From positions 91,556,136-91,620,135 of the forward strand of contig OZ020589.1 in NCBI GenBank assembly GCA_963971535.1: DNA of 64,000 nt, written 5' to 3'. Each line of letters starts with the position of its first letter. The first letter of the stretch is position 1. Positions 19,736-30,563 of this stretch are shown here, piece after piece. This stretch comes from Notolepis coatsorum. Lineage: Eukaryota > Chordata > Actinopteri > Aulopiformes > Paralepididae. A model generated the notes under the pieces. That model did no database searches, had not been told where the DNA came from, and saw only the letters and a program-made list of their open reading frames with translations. The translations under genes and the position numbers were made by a program.

Positions 19736-21137
19736 ATGTTACAGCTTAACAGGTTAAAAGGCTCTCTGTAAAAACGTTTGCTTGATAAATGAGGCCCATT
19801 ATCACCAAACCAACTTCATAAACAAACCACCCTTCTCTCAATCCTGACATTTCTGACATACAGGTATACTGTTGTAAATTCCCCACTATTTTTCATACCG
19901 TGTATTATTATTTCTATTCAGGCATTACTTTGGACAGCCCAGGGTATTCTTGTTCCTAGTGAGGCATCTCTCCAGACAGCCCAAGGGTCCTTAGTCTGTT
20001 AATTAAATACAGGTGGTGAATTTCCAGAATGACCTGCACAACACAGACATCTTCCTGCTGAAGACCAGCCAGGCGGATTGCTTCCCAGAGGAACTTAAGT
20101 GCCTCCGAGCTGGTGGATGCTCTTGTCACAAGGACACCTCCTGTAACTGAGGGGTACAATTCCCTGACTGTATTAAAGAGTATGATATATTAAACCACTA
20201 CTAGTTATGTACTTTAATTACTGGCCATACAGTACATGAATATATATGGTGAACACCCACACAAGAATACGGCATTGACACATAAAGTACTATTTAGAGG
20301 GTATTTATTATTATTAAGCAACGTTAGGTTACAGATTGAGAATTAGGCTCGCGCTTGTATGGCGAAGAACATACGTAAAGTAAGTCAAGAGCGTAAGTCA
20401 ATGAGAATAGTATGAATACTAGGATGGGTCTAAACTGACGCCACCTGTGGTATAGCAATTACATAGGGCACACTAGTACCAGCTGGAGACACTGGGGGGT
20501 TCCCTCCGGGTGTAAGGCCGGCCTGGGTAGAGGAATGTTCGGGTACAAAGTCTGGGTCAACGAGGAATAACGAGGCCCCAGATACAGGAGCCAGTGCATG
20601 TACTCCCTTGATCAGTAGACAAAGCAACAGCTATAATCCAGTATGCTCGACAGCATGGAAGACAGCTAGCCAGCCTCTTCCTAGAGGCGGGCTCGAGTGA
20701 TGATCCTCACGGGGGGTAGATCCCAAACGACAGTGGGGTCGACGGTTCTCTGCTCCAGCAGTCACGGTCCCAAAGCAATATAATCCAACCAGAAATGGTT
20801 CTGCAGTCGCCGGTGTAGGTTCTCTGGTGTACATATCCAACGGTTCTCGTCTAGGACTCCTCGGGTGGGGGCACGAGTTTAGGCCGCCCAGCCTGGATAA
20901 GTGCACTAGCTATATACACGACGAACCGGTGGCAATGCTGGTCACTGAAGAACTGTAGCCGCACGATACACTATAAATGATAGACTATTACTTCACATTA
21001 GAATAAGTCGAACTCGACGTTACTGCGTTAAACTCTGACACTTTAGCAATCTATTCGCACGCGGTTCTCAAGGCTCTATTTAGAGGCAAAGTTGCTCACT
21101 TCACTGCACGTTGTCTCGTGGGGAAGGCTTTACTAGT

Positions 21138-22150
21138 TGAAACGGAGGGCTAGGGCCTCCACGGGTTGCGTTTAATAGAGCTGGCGGACACTATGGCGTT
21201 TTAACTCCTATTAGAGAGTCACAGAGGCGTGCTGCAGGTATTGTCTTTTATTGGGAACAGAAAGGTGTGTGTGGTTGGGGTATTTCCATGTGTGTGGTTG
21301 TCTACAGAAGAATACAATACAGTATACATTAATAACACAGTAGTGATACAATACAGTATACATTAGTAGACACAGTAGTGGTGTACATAAACATAATGTC
21401 CATTAGTAGTATATTGCAACTAGTAACTAGGCCACTAGGGCATTCACTTAACCAGAGTTAATATATATAACCTACATAACCTATGCAGGGAATTACTCCT
21501 TCAGTGCATGTAAACGGTATAGGTAGGTGGACTGTAAACCAGGTGTAAAGATACATTCTATTCACTAGAAGTAGTGAGTGAGTTATATAGCCTAAACTAG
21601 CTCACGTGCGGCTAAGCTAACCACGCAGCATCACTTGCAGGCAACGTAGGTTGGCTAACGTGTAGCTAAGCTAACGGCGCGGTGTTTCAATAACAGAGGG
21701 AATGACGTCGACGGGAATAGAACAGCGGAGACACACTATAAAGGTAGAGTAAGCTGAATGAATGGATTAGGCAGGACTAAGCACAGGTAATGTACTCACG
21801 TTCATTGACGCACACGTTATCCCAAAGGGACGGACATTACTGCTACAGCAGCCGACCAACAGGCAGCAACACAGAGAATAGCTCGTGCACGTTAAAGGGG
21901 AGGGACTCTTAAAGGGCAGGTACAGAACGAAGTAGTCGTCAGGCAGTAACACGGAGACCGGCTTGCTCACTTAAAGGGAGAGAACTCTTAATGGTCAGTA
22001 ACGTTATCAGAAGACTAGAGTGCAACACTTGATCGGGGCACATCACACTGAACGATTACACAGGCATGAATCAATTACCCTTTCCTGTCAACAACAACAT
22101 ATGAAGGGCTATTACAGAACAAAGTAGTCTTATTAGCAGGCTTTCCTACA
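21138..22150 (-). repeat. 3' LTR of the short BEL/Pao derivative
   Basis: About 99.5% identical by eye to 25051-26066. In the element's sense it follows the run ttttgggtgcggc, which fits a polypurine tract. Confidence 0.88.
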
Positions 22151-22200
22151 CAGCCGCACCCAAAAGTCTACTTAGACCTTTTGAACTAAACAGGAAAGTC

Positions 22201-24942
22201 TCAGTGGTCCTCTGTATCCGGGAGACTCGGGAGCTGCACCGGCCGGGACACAGGGCGCAGGTATATTCTGTCCTTCACCTGGACAGCTGCGGTGCGGGTG
22301 CGCCCGTTAGTTCCAGGGTACGTGACCTTCCCTGGCTGCCAGAGTGCCCGAGGAAGCCGCGGGTCAACGATGAGGGCCACCTGGCCGAGCGGCTTTCTTG
22401 CCATCCTTCCTCCACTTCTGCCTCTCCGGAGCCCTATCTTGGTGTGAAATGGCCCAAAATAGTCTACTCTGGTGGAATAGAATGGGGGCTTGTAGAGACG
22501 CGGGCGACAGGGCGGAAGGGCGGCCATTTTAGGCATGTCAGGCTTTGCTCGCCTGGCGTGACGTTCTCGGCAGGTGTGCTGATGCTTGCGGATTGCTCCT
22601 CTTCCATGTAGGACCCAGAGTCGGGATCGAAGATCAACGAGTACCCTCTCAGGCCCGGGGTGGAGAAGAGTTTGATCATAATCTTGGATGATCAGCTTTG
22701 TCAGGGGGTGATGTGGATCCAAGACGATTGGGTGAATGTCATCCATCTCCAAGTTCTCGGCCCCGTGCGGCCTACCGCCTACTCTGAGGAGACAGGTAGC
22801 CTTGTCGTACTCTGGAGATAGAGTGGCGAAACGACTGTCTGGGGGAAGAGGTCGGTCAGACTTGAGGGCCTTGATCTCCTCTGGGAATGAGTCCAGCTGG
22901 GTTTGTTTAAGGAGGACCTTCTCAGCGTTGAGGAAGTCGGCCGCTTCATAAGGCTGATCAGTGGTCTGGGCATCAGCCGCACCGTGAAGGGACCTGACTG
23001 TTGCTTGGACGAGATCTTTCCATGAAGAGAGGTCTTCAAAGGCAGGGAGCGGAGGACTGGGAGAGGTCCTAGGTTGAGTACTAGGTTGAGTACTAGGTTG
23101 AGTACTAGGCTGAGTACTAGGCTGAGTACTAGGTTGAGTACTAGGCTGAGTACTGGGTTGAGTACTAGGTTGAGTACTAGGTTGAGTACTGGGCTGGGTG
23201 CTAGGCTGAGTACTAGGTTGAGTACTAGGTTGAGTACTGGGTTGAGTACTAGGTTGAGTACTAGGTTGAGTACTGGGCTGGGTGCTAGGCTGAGTACTAG
23301 GTTGAGTACTAGGTTGAGTACTAGGTTGAGTACTAGGTTGAGTACTGGGCTGAGTACTAGGCTGGGTGCTAGGTTGAGTACTAGGCTGAGTACTAGGTTG
23401 AGTACTAGGCTGAGTACTGGGCTGAGTACTAGGTTGAGTACTAGGCTGAGTACTAGGCTGGGTGCTAGGCTGAGTACTAGGTTGAGTACTAGGCTGGGTG
23501 CTAGGTTGAGTACTAGGCTGAGTACTAGGTTGAGTACTAGGCTGGGTGCTAGGCTGAGTACTAGGTTGAGTACTAGGCTGGGTGCTAGGTTGAGTACTAG
23601 GTTGAGTACTAGGCTGAGTACTAGGTTGAGTACTAGGTTGAGTACTAGGTTGAGTACTAGGTTGGGTACTGAGTTGAGTACTAGGTTGGGTACTGAGTTG
23701 AGTACTGAGTTGAGTACTGGGTTGAGTACTAGGTTGGGTACTGAGTTGAGTACTAGGTTGGGTACTGAGTTGAGTACTAGGTTGGGTACTGAGTTGAGTA
23801 CTGAGTTGAGTACTAGGTTGGGTACTGAGTTGAGTACTAGGTTGGGTACTGAGTTGAGTACTAGGTTGGGTACTGAGTTGAGTACTGAGTTGAGTACTGG
23901 GTTGAGTACTAGGTTGGGTACTGAGTTGAGTACTAGGTTGGGTACTGAGTTGAGTACTAGGTTGGGTACTGAGTTGAGTACTGAGTTGAGTACTGGGTTG
24001 AGTACTAGGTTGGGTACTGAGTTGAGTACTAGGTTGGGTACTGAGTTGAGTACTAGGTTGGGTACTGAGTTGAGTACTAGGGATGGTCGCACCATAGGTA
24101 GGACTCTGGGTACTGTGAGTAGCTACAGGGGGCCCTGTGTGAGATTGTAGGTTGCTCAAGTGAACCAGGCATGTTGGGAGCTGGGTTGGCGACACAGGGG
24201 GAGCGGCAGGGCGAGGCGTCGCCTGTGCTGGGTGGTGTATCACTGGAGTGATGGCGGCTGGATTAGCCGGCAGGGGATGCATGTGCTGTGGTACGGTAGG
24301 AAGGGCTAGAGGCACAGGTGCCACTACGTGGTGCTGTTGTCCAGGTGGTGGATAGGTCGGCTCAGATGTTGCTGCACGTACAAGAGCCCTCGTCTTTGAC
24401 TCTTGAAGTGAGGTGACCAGTTTGGCTACTTGAAGTTCCTTCTCCTTCTTCTTAAGCCGCCTCTGCCTGTCCAGGCGTTTAACGATAGCTTCCCGTGCGT
24501 CTTGTGCTTCCTGCTCTATGCGTTGTAAACGTTTACACTCCAGGTTGGCGTCGTAGTCTTCTTGTACCTGGCGCTGTAGCTCCTCAAGCTCCATGGAGTG
24601 GATGTACTCCTGGAGGATTGCTTCCTGGGCTGGTGAGAGAGCGTGTTGTCGGTGTACACTCCCAGATGAACGATGGGAGCCAACACCTGACCTTATGGTG
24701 GGTCTAGGAATTGACAGACGTGAGGACCTACTACCTTCATACGGGGCCCTTGTGGTACTCGCCGGGTATGAACGATGGGAGCCGACATCTGACCTTATGG
24801 TGGGTCTAGGAATTGACTGATCCGAGTACTGACTGATCCGAGTACTGACTGATCCGAGTACTGGCTGATCCGAGTACTGACTGATCAGAGTACTGACTGA
24901 TCCGAGTACTGAGTTCAGGTTCATGACCCACCCTGAGGTCAC
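22201..24942 (-). CDS. Long frame: coiled coil, STQP repeat, integrase pieces
   Basis: The 913-residue frame has four parts. The first has Tyr/Ser-rich repeats (SVSTRISQYSDQ) and a charged helix (MELEELQRQVQEDYDANLEC, RQRRLKKKEKELQVAKL), gag-like in style. The second is Pro/Thr-rich. The third, about residues 280-625, repeats S-T-Q-P or S-T-Q-L some 84 times. The fourth resembles BEL/Pao pol around the integrase start (DSFPEEIKALK, LLRVGGR, HPIVLDPHHPLTKLIIQDY, LLHPGPERVLVDLRSRLWVL) and ends with an integrase-tail segment (ALWQPGKVTYPGTNGRTRT). There is no RT. That one frame runs unbroken through all parts suggests the protein, perhaps Gag-like, is still kept. What it does is unknown. Confidence 0.75.
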   Translation of the reverse strand: MTSGWVMNLNSVLGSVSTLISQYSDQPVLGSVSTRISQYSDQSIPRPTIRSDVGSHRSYPASTTRAPYEGSRSSRLSIPRPTIRSGVGSHRSSGSVHRQHALSPAQEAILQEYIHSMELEELQRQVQEDYDANLECKRLQRIEQEAQDAREAIVKRLDRQRRLKKKEKELQVAKLVTSLQESKTRALVRAATSEPTYPPPGQQHHVVAPVPLALPTVPQHMHPLPANPAAITPVIHHPAQATPRPAAPPVSPTQLPTCLVHLSNLQSHTGPPVATHSTQSPTYGATIPSTQLSTQPSTQLSTQPSTQLSTQPSTQPSTQLSTQLSTQPSTQLSTQPSTQLSTQPSTQPSTQLSTQLSTQPSTQLSTQPSTQLSTQPSTQLSTQLSTQPSTQLSTQPSTQLSTQPSTQPSTQLSTQLSTQPSTQLSTQPSTQPSTQPSTQPSTQPSTQPSTQPSTQPSTQPSTQPSTQPSTQPSTQPSTQPSTQPSTQPSTQPSTQPSTQPSTQPSTQPSTQPSTQPSTQPSTQPSTQPSTQPSTQPSTQPSTQPSTQPSTQPSTQPSTQPSTQPSTQPSTQPSTQPSTQPSTQPSTQPSTQPSTQPSTQPSTQPSTQPSTQPSTQPSTQPSTQPRTSPSPPLPAFEDLSSWKDLVQATVRSLHGAADAQTTDQPYEAADFLNAEKVLLKQTQLDSFPEEIKALKSDRPLPPDSRFATLSPEYDKATCLLRVGGRPHGAENLEMDDIHPIVLDPHHPLTKLIIQDYDQTLLHPGPERVLVDLRSRLWVLHGRGAIRKHQHTCRERHARRAKPDMPKMAALPPCRPRLYKPPFYSTRVDYFGPFHTKIGLRRGRSGGRMARKPLGQVALIVDPRLPRALWQPGKVTYPGTNGRTRTAAVQVKDRIYLRPVSRPVQLPSLPDTEDH
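23071..24079. repeat. 12-bp minisatellite, about 84 units
   Basis: The unit is gagtactaggtt and close variants on the + strand. The right half (about 23640-24079) alternates gttgggtactga with gttgagtactag, giving 24- and 36-bp higher-order periods. The left half is nearer a plain 12-bp array. Twelve is a multiple of three, so any change in unit number keeps the frame. The array is open in at least three frames, so the antisense frames there are not evidence of genes. Confidence 0.95.
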
Positions 24943-25032
24943 GTAGGTGGCTTGGTAGGTGGCGCTCTCTCTGTGGGTGAGCGGTGGTCTCTGTGGTGTC
25001 CTGGTCTGCCATAGCGTCTTGGAGGAGCTCTA

Positions 25033-25050
25033 TCCGGCTTCGAAGGACCA
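25033..25050 (-). promoter_or_regulatory. Primer-binding site like tRNA-Tyr, short BEL/Pao
   Basis: The + strand reads tccggcttcgaaggacca directly against the LTR end at 25051. It differs from the tRNA-Tyr 3' end by one extra T. It fixes the 5' LTR on the right and the element on the - strand. Confidence 0.7.
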
Positions 25051-26066
25051 TGAAACGGAGGGCTAGGGCCTCCACGGGTTGCGTTTAATAGAGCTGGCGG
25101 ACACTATGGCGTTGTAACTCCTATTAGAGAGTCACAGAGGCGTGCTGCAGGTATTGTCTTTTATTGGGAACAGAAAGGTGTGTGTGGTTGGGGTATTTCC
25201 ATGTGTGTGGTTGTCTACAGAAGAATACAATACAGTATACATTAATAACACAGTAGTGATACAATACAGTATACATTAGTAGACACAGTAGTGGTGTACA
25301 TAAACATAATGTCCATTAGTAGTATATTGCAACTAGTAACTAGGCCACTAGGGCATTCACTTAACCAGAGTTAATATATATAACCTACATCCCTACCTAT
25401 GCAGGGAATTACTCCTTCAGTGCATGTAAACGGTATAGGTAGGTGGACTGTAAACCAGGTGTAAAGATACATTCTATTCACTAGAAGTAGTGAGTGAGTT
25501 ATATAGCCTAAACTAGCTCACGTGCGGCTAAGCTAACCACGCAGCATCACTTGCAGGCAACGTAGGTTGGCTAACGTGTAGCTAAGCTAACGGCGCGGTG
25601 TTTCAATAACAGAGGGAATGACGTCGACGGGAATAGAACAGCGGAGACACACTATAAAGGTAGAGTAAGCTGAATGAATGGATTAGGCAGGACTAAGCAC
25701 AGGTAATGTACTCACGTTCATTGACGCACACGTTATCCCAAAGGGACGGACATTACTGCTACAGCAGCCGACCATCAGGCAGCAACACAGAGAATAGCTT
25801 GTGCACGTTAAAGGGGAGGGACTCTTAAAGGGCAGGTACAGAACGAAGTAGTCGTCAGGCAGTAACACGGAGACCGGCTTGCTCACTTAAAGGGAGAGAA
25901 CTCTTAATGGTCAGTAACGTTATCAGAAGACTAGAGTGCAACACTTGATCGGGGCACATCACACTGAACGATTACACAGGCATGAATCAATTACCCTTTC
26001 CTGTCAACAACAACATATGAAGGGCTATTACAGAACAAAGTAGTCTTATTAGCAGGCTTTCCTACA
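25051..26066 (-). repeat. 5' LTR of the short BEL/Pao derivative
   Basis: Partner of 21138-22150. The few differences include single-base changes and one 3-bp difference near 25390. The high match points to a recent insertion. Confidence 0.88.
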
Positions 26067-26412
26067 TAGTAATGAACGAATTGCTGCTGTTTCCACCTGC
26101 GCCGTATTTATACGTAAGGTGAATTATCTAGTGCCAACCTCAGTTCTGTCTCGTATTACTGCGCAGACTCTGGACATGTTGAGACATGCCCGGAGTTGCC
26201 TTTGAACTTGCCGTTGGGGGCTTGGTCGTTGGCGCCTAGGGGTCGCTGTCCAATAGGAGAGCGAATATTACTCTGGTTTGTACCCAGGTAAAGGGATATT
26301 CCGTGTATATATACAAATAATATACAAGGGATATCAAACGATATACAAATATTATACAAGGGATCTCAAGCAATAAATATATATATTCGGTTTAGTCTGA
26401 CCCTTTGTAACA

Positions 26413-26800
26413 CCTCCTGTTCCACTGACATCCACCCCATAGTTCTCGATCCTGGCCATGCCGTGACTAAACTCATCGAGGATGTAGATGCCCGCCTACT
26501 CCACCCAGGGCCCGATAGGGTCTTCGCAGAGATCAGGCACCAGTACTGGGTCCTGTGGAGAAGACGGGCCATCAAGCCTCATCAGAGGACCTGCACAGGA
26601 TGTAGGAAGTGGAAGCCGGTGGTTCCAATGATGGCAGACTTACCTCCTGCCCGTTTGCGGCCCCTTAAGCCGCCAGTATGTGTTGTCAGACATCGCGGAT
26701 CTGGACCCTGTGACACCAAACAGGTTGCTGATGGGGCGGCGGGACGCCTCCCTGCCACAAGTGTCCTACGCTCCCGACCCGACTGTGGCAAATGATGGCG
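26413..26800 (+). pseudogene. BEL/Pao pol remnant, integrase zinc-finger region
   Basis: The + strand gives PIVLDPGHAVTKLIEDV, then LLHPGPDRVFAEIRHQYWVL, then the Cys pair CTGCRKWK, as in the N-terminal zinc-binding part of BEL/Pao integrase. It continues the fragment near 20030-20136 (FLLKTSQADCFPEELK) across the solo LTR. It is a fossil piece of the older BEL/Pao; the rest of pol is not recognisable. Confidence 0.75.
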
Positions 26801-27489
26801 ACAATCAGAGACCTCCGTAGCCACTTAGGGAATTTAACTCGTTTACATAATAGCTATGCTATTCTGGGGGCGGCTGTTGTAAATTCCCCACTATTTCTCA
26901 TACCGTGTATTATTATTTCCATTCAGGCATTACTTTGGACAGCCCAGGGTATTCTTCTTCCTAGTCAGGCATCTCTTCAGACAGCCCAAGGGTCCTTAGT
27001 CTGTTAATTAAATACAGGTGGTGAATTTCCGGCACCTGTGTTTCCATTTGCAGACAGAGAGTGCGTCCTTGAGGAAGTAAGTAATCACCAGCTTCCAAAA
27101 TGTAATGCCTGTGGTTTATGCTAGGTAAATGTAATATGTAGCCTGCATTGTGTGTTGTTGGGGCGTTGTGATTCATGTGTATGATTATGGCTTGGGGTTT
27201 GCTGCTTTGTGTTGCGTTTGGTCCGTGCCGCTAATTGAGCTAGTGCTAGCCAGCTGGCTATGCTATATGGTATTTCCATTGGCATGTCAGCACTGGCCCT
27301 GGCTCGGTTGGCCGCATGGGCCGGGCATGGCACGGGGTAGCAACTAGCCGTGGTCGTGCATATGGGTCACCTAGCGGCCTAATGCAGGCAGTGGATAGTG
27401 CATGATGCATATGACCTTTACCTCTGCTAATTATGTATTTCTAATTATGCATTATGTATTATAATTCCTTGTTTCTGTTTATGTGTTAC

Positions 27490-28869
27490 TGTTGTGAAGG
27501 ATCAGATTAAACCGAATATATATATTTATTTATATATATATATTTAAATAGTGTTTGTATATCGTTTGATATCCCCTGTATATTCCTTGTACAATATGCA
27601 CTGAATATCCCTTTAGTCTACTAAACAGCCCATAATAGTTTCATTCTACCATTGGACGAGAACCTGGCGCCAGGTTGCCATACCCCTAGGTTCAAGTTCA
27701 ATCGTGCCGCCCAACATGTCGTGGCAAGCCCCGGTTCCGCGTAGGAATACGTCTGGCGAAATACGAATGGTACCATTTGTTCATAGCGCATATATATATG
27801 GCGCACGTAAAGTAGAACTTCCTTTTAGTCCAGTTCTTTACCCTCCAACAGAGTGACAGACGCGAAGCCTCACCCACGACGCACGTGTGGTGTAGTAAGG
27901 CCTACTTGGCCCCAGAATAGGCATTGAGATATCGTGTGGATTAATAGTTGAATAGTCATAGTTTGGCACTATACCGTCGAGTTGGACGTATTCTATTAAG
28001 CTAATAATAGTCTATTTATGTATGGTGCATCGCTCGGTTAGAGTTATAAAGTTATCAGTACCCCCATCGTTCCTGACGTTATCTGGACGCTTAACCAGGC
28101 TGGGCAGACCCCTAGTGGTGCTTGCATCCGAGGAGCTCCGGGCCAGGGCGACTGGACCTGTATATTGGATTACTCTACCCGGACGACGGCGAGCCTTCCA
28201 CGGCTTGGATTATGCTTTGGGTGCTTTGATTATTCCATGGATAACGGCCAACACTGCAGAGTGTTGGAACTACCCCCCGGAGAGGACTCCAGGTGAGACG
28301 GCGCTCTACACCAGTGAGGTCGCCTCACGTCTCTCCGTTGTGGACCGGCAGCTACCGTCCACCAGAGGGTCCAGCTGTATTCGTCTGCGGACCGAGGTTC
28401 TGTGGGCACCGTGTTCAAGACTTTGAATTCTCCCAAGAAATCGTCGGCCAGATGGGATACCGCCAGCGGCTTCTCTAACCCCCCCCTCCTACTGTCTTAC
28501 AACCAGCGGGACACCCCCCCCCCCCTTAGTGTATCCAGCTATAATCATTTAAGTACCATCGCTATAGTTCCTAAATATCCAGGTTGTATACTTACTCCCT
28601 GCGTAACCAGATTGATTTACCTACGAATACTCATTTGCCATACAAGTGCATATTTCAAATCATAAGTGTAAACAAGTGAACGTTGTATATACCTTTTGCT
28701 ATATTAAATATTCGATTTGTACATTTGTGTGGACTTCGTTTCATCAGGTGGGAAAGTGTTCATCATACTTATATCATGTACTGGATGGCCAGAAGTTAAA
28801 GTACAAGAGGTAGTGGTATTAAATACCATATCTAACAATACAGTCAGGGAATTGTACCCCTCAGTTACA
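27490..28869 (+). mobile_element. Solo BEL/Pao LTR
   Basis: It begins TGTTGTGAAGG and ends CAGTTACA, the + orientation of the LTR family at 4008-5311. A perfect 5-bp TSD, gttac, lies at 27485-27489 and 28870-28874. No internal sequence remains, so it is a product of LTR-LTR recombination. The open frame inside it (28022-28426) has no family features and is not called as a gene. It interrupts the 3' LTR of the older BEL/Pao. Confidence 0.9.
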
Positions 28870-29242
28870 GTTACAGTAAACCACTCTGAAACACCACCAT
28901 TTTGAGAGATCACTCTCCTAAAATAAAGATACAAAAGGACTGTTCTCTTGACTCTCGTGTCCTCTCTCTGACCAGGGTACGCTGTTGTGGACGAAGTGGC
29001 TCCAGCAAACATTGCAAACAACATTATATCTTCAATATATACAGTACTGTTACATTTGTGACATACAAGATATGCAAATATACAGTACCGTTACCCTAAC
29101 AGAAAATATATACATACGAGGGGGAGGAAACTGTACATTAGGAGGGGGTGGGTGGTTTGGACATTTACAGGGGCCAGTTTAGAATTGCAGCCTCCCGTAG
29201 GTGCTCTTTGAGAGCGGTTTTGAAGGTGGGTAGGGATTCACA

Positions 29243-30383
29243 TTATTTTACGGCTGTGGGTAGGGCGTTCCACATTGATGTGGCATAATTGCTAAACGTG
29301 TTTAGCCCCTTGTCGAATCTGGATTGAACATGATTTGTGGAACTCCCTCTGGTGTTGTGGTCGTGGTATTCACTGACCTTTGGGAAGTATTTCGACTTGT
29401 ACATGGGTACCTTAGTGGTGTAGTGTATCTTGTAGACCAAGCCCATTGCAAGTTGCTGTACTCTGCCATCTACTCTAAGCCATCCTAGGTTGTCGAAATG
29501 GGCAGGGGTGAGGTGGGTTTTAGGAGTAAGGTCAAGTAGTAGTCTGACCAGTTTGTTTTGTGATGTTTGTAATCTTGTTTTTAGTGCCTTTGAGGTGCTT
29601 TGGTACCATGAGGTGCAAGCATAGTCGTAGTACCCTTGAATGAGTGCTCCTGCTAGAGTCTTCAGGGTATTCTTGTTTACCAGAGAGGAGATCCGGTACA
29701 AGAATCTAGTTCATTGGTTGACTTTTTTGATTACATTGGATGCCATTTTGTCACAGGAAAGATTTGCCTCTAGGATGGAACCCAGGTATGTATTTTCATT
29801 TCTTGTGACAAGTCACCCACTGTAACAGTTTTGCTGAGTTTTTTACTTGATCCGAAGAGAATGGACTGTTTTACCCAGGTGTAATGATAAGTTTGTTATC
29901 AGCTAGCCAGATGCAGATTCTGCCGAGTTCTGAGCTGAGGATTTTTTCAACCTGTAACTTGTTCTTGTCAGAGACCAGCAGGGCTGAGTCGTCCGCAAAC
30001 AGGAACAAGTTGCAGTCACAAGCTGATGACATGTCATTTGCATAAATTAGGAACAGTAACGGTTCCTTGTGGAACACCACAGCTCACTGGGAGGGGGGGG
30101 GGATAGAGTACTGTTTACCTCTACCATCTGTTCTCTCCCATCCAGGTAGTCAAATGCCTTTTGTAGGTCCAGCATGACCAAGCCGCAGTATTTGCCCGCA
30201 TCCACCTCTTGTTTGATGTGGTCGTTCAAATCGAGAAGACATGTGTCAGTGGAGTGGGATGTTCTGAAGCCAGATTGGAATTCATAGATTAGATTTTTTT
30301 CCGCATGGTACTTTTCGACCTGTTTGTAGACTTTTTTTCCCATGACTTTCGAGATGGAGGTAAGCATAGAAACAGGGCGGTAG
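29243..30383 (-). pseudogene. LINE reverse transcriptase, C-terminal part
   Basis: In sense order it gives YRPVSMLTSISKVMGKKVYK, then IYEFQSGFRTSHSTDTCLLD, then GLVMLDLQKAFDYLDG (RT block with the catalytic Asp), then LFLFADDSALLVSD, where FADD is the active-site motif, then LAGALIQGYYDYACTSWYQ and SEYHDHNTRGSSTNHVQS, ending NYATSMWNALPTAVK. Frameshifts separate the blocks near 29705, 29870 and 30050-30110, so it is dead. LINE RT copies the element RNA at a nicked genomic target. Confidence 0.85.
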
Positions 30384-30419
30384 GCTTCCGGTTTAGCTGC
30401 AGGCTTCCGGTTTAGCTGC
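30384..30419 (+). repeat. 18-bp direct duplication at LINE 5' end
   Basis: The sequence gcttccggtttagctgca occurs twice in a row at the very start of the element. It may be a 5' leader feature or a scar of 5'-end joining at insertion. Confidence 0.85.
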
Positions 30420-30563
30420 AATATGTAGCGCACGCAATTGGTTACAGCTCCGCTCCCGTTATCGTTAATTTCGTTTAAAAACCTTATTTGGACAGTACCA
30501 AAAGAGATTAGACCACATCGTATGTATTGATAAGACCTTCTACTAACTATATCAAAAGACAAC

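Larger units (their letters stand above)
21138..26066 (-). mobile_element. Short BEL/Pao derivative with minisatellite-bearing frame
   Basis: Two LTRs of about 1015 bp (21138-22150 and 25051-26066) start TGTAGG and end TTTCA in the element's sense. They differ at only about five sites by eye, so the copy is young. The 4-bp tagt on both sides (21134-21137, 26067-26070) is the TSD. A primer site like that of tRNA-Tyr abuts the 5' LTR (25033-25050). The 2.9-kb interior has one long frame with a gag-like start, a huge repeat, and integrase-like ends. No reverse transcriptase or RNase H is visible, so it should depend on other copies. Apart from the absent parts it looks whole. Confidence 0.88.
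20142..26412 (-). mobile_element. Solo BEL/Pao LTR with a nested BEL/Pao derivative
   Basis: It begins TGTAACTGAGGGGTAC and ends TTTGTAACA, the same LTR family as 4008-5311 but more diverged. The 5-bp TSD cctcc is present at 20137-20141 and 26413-26417. No internal region of its own remains, so this is a solo LTR left by LTR-LTR recombination. It is interrupted at 21138-26066 by a second element. It sits inside the pol remnant of the older BEL/Pao. Confidence 0.88.
19870..29023 (+). mobile_element. Older BEL/Pao element, split by later insertions
   Basis: The first 156 bp (19870-20025) recur at 26875-27030, right after the purine-rich run gggggcggc that fits a polypurine tract. This marks a partial 5' LTR and the start of the 3' LTR. 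Between them lie pol fragments on the + strand (about 20030-20136 and 26418-26800), split by a solo LTR at 20142-26412. The 3' LTR is split by a second solo LTR at 27490-28869. It probably ends acaaca near 29023, with AATAAA at about 28922. It is much reduced and old, with many breaks. Confidence 0.7.

Noticed and set aside
23071-24079. Regular short repeats as a possible CRISPR array
   Set aside because: Units are adjacent 12-mers without spacers, and the DNA is vertebrate.
23074-24150. 358-residue + strand frame (STRLSTRL repeats) and a 438-residue frame on the - strand (22779-24095)
   Set aside because: Both are by-products of the 12-bp minisatellite, whose unit has no stops in several frames.
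28022-28426. 134-residue frame in the solo LTR
   Set aside because: No family features; the stretch is LTR sequence shared with copies where the frame is not obviously kept.
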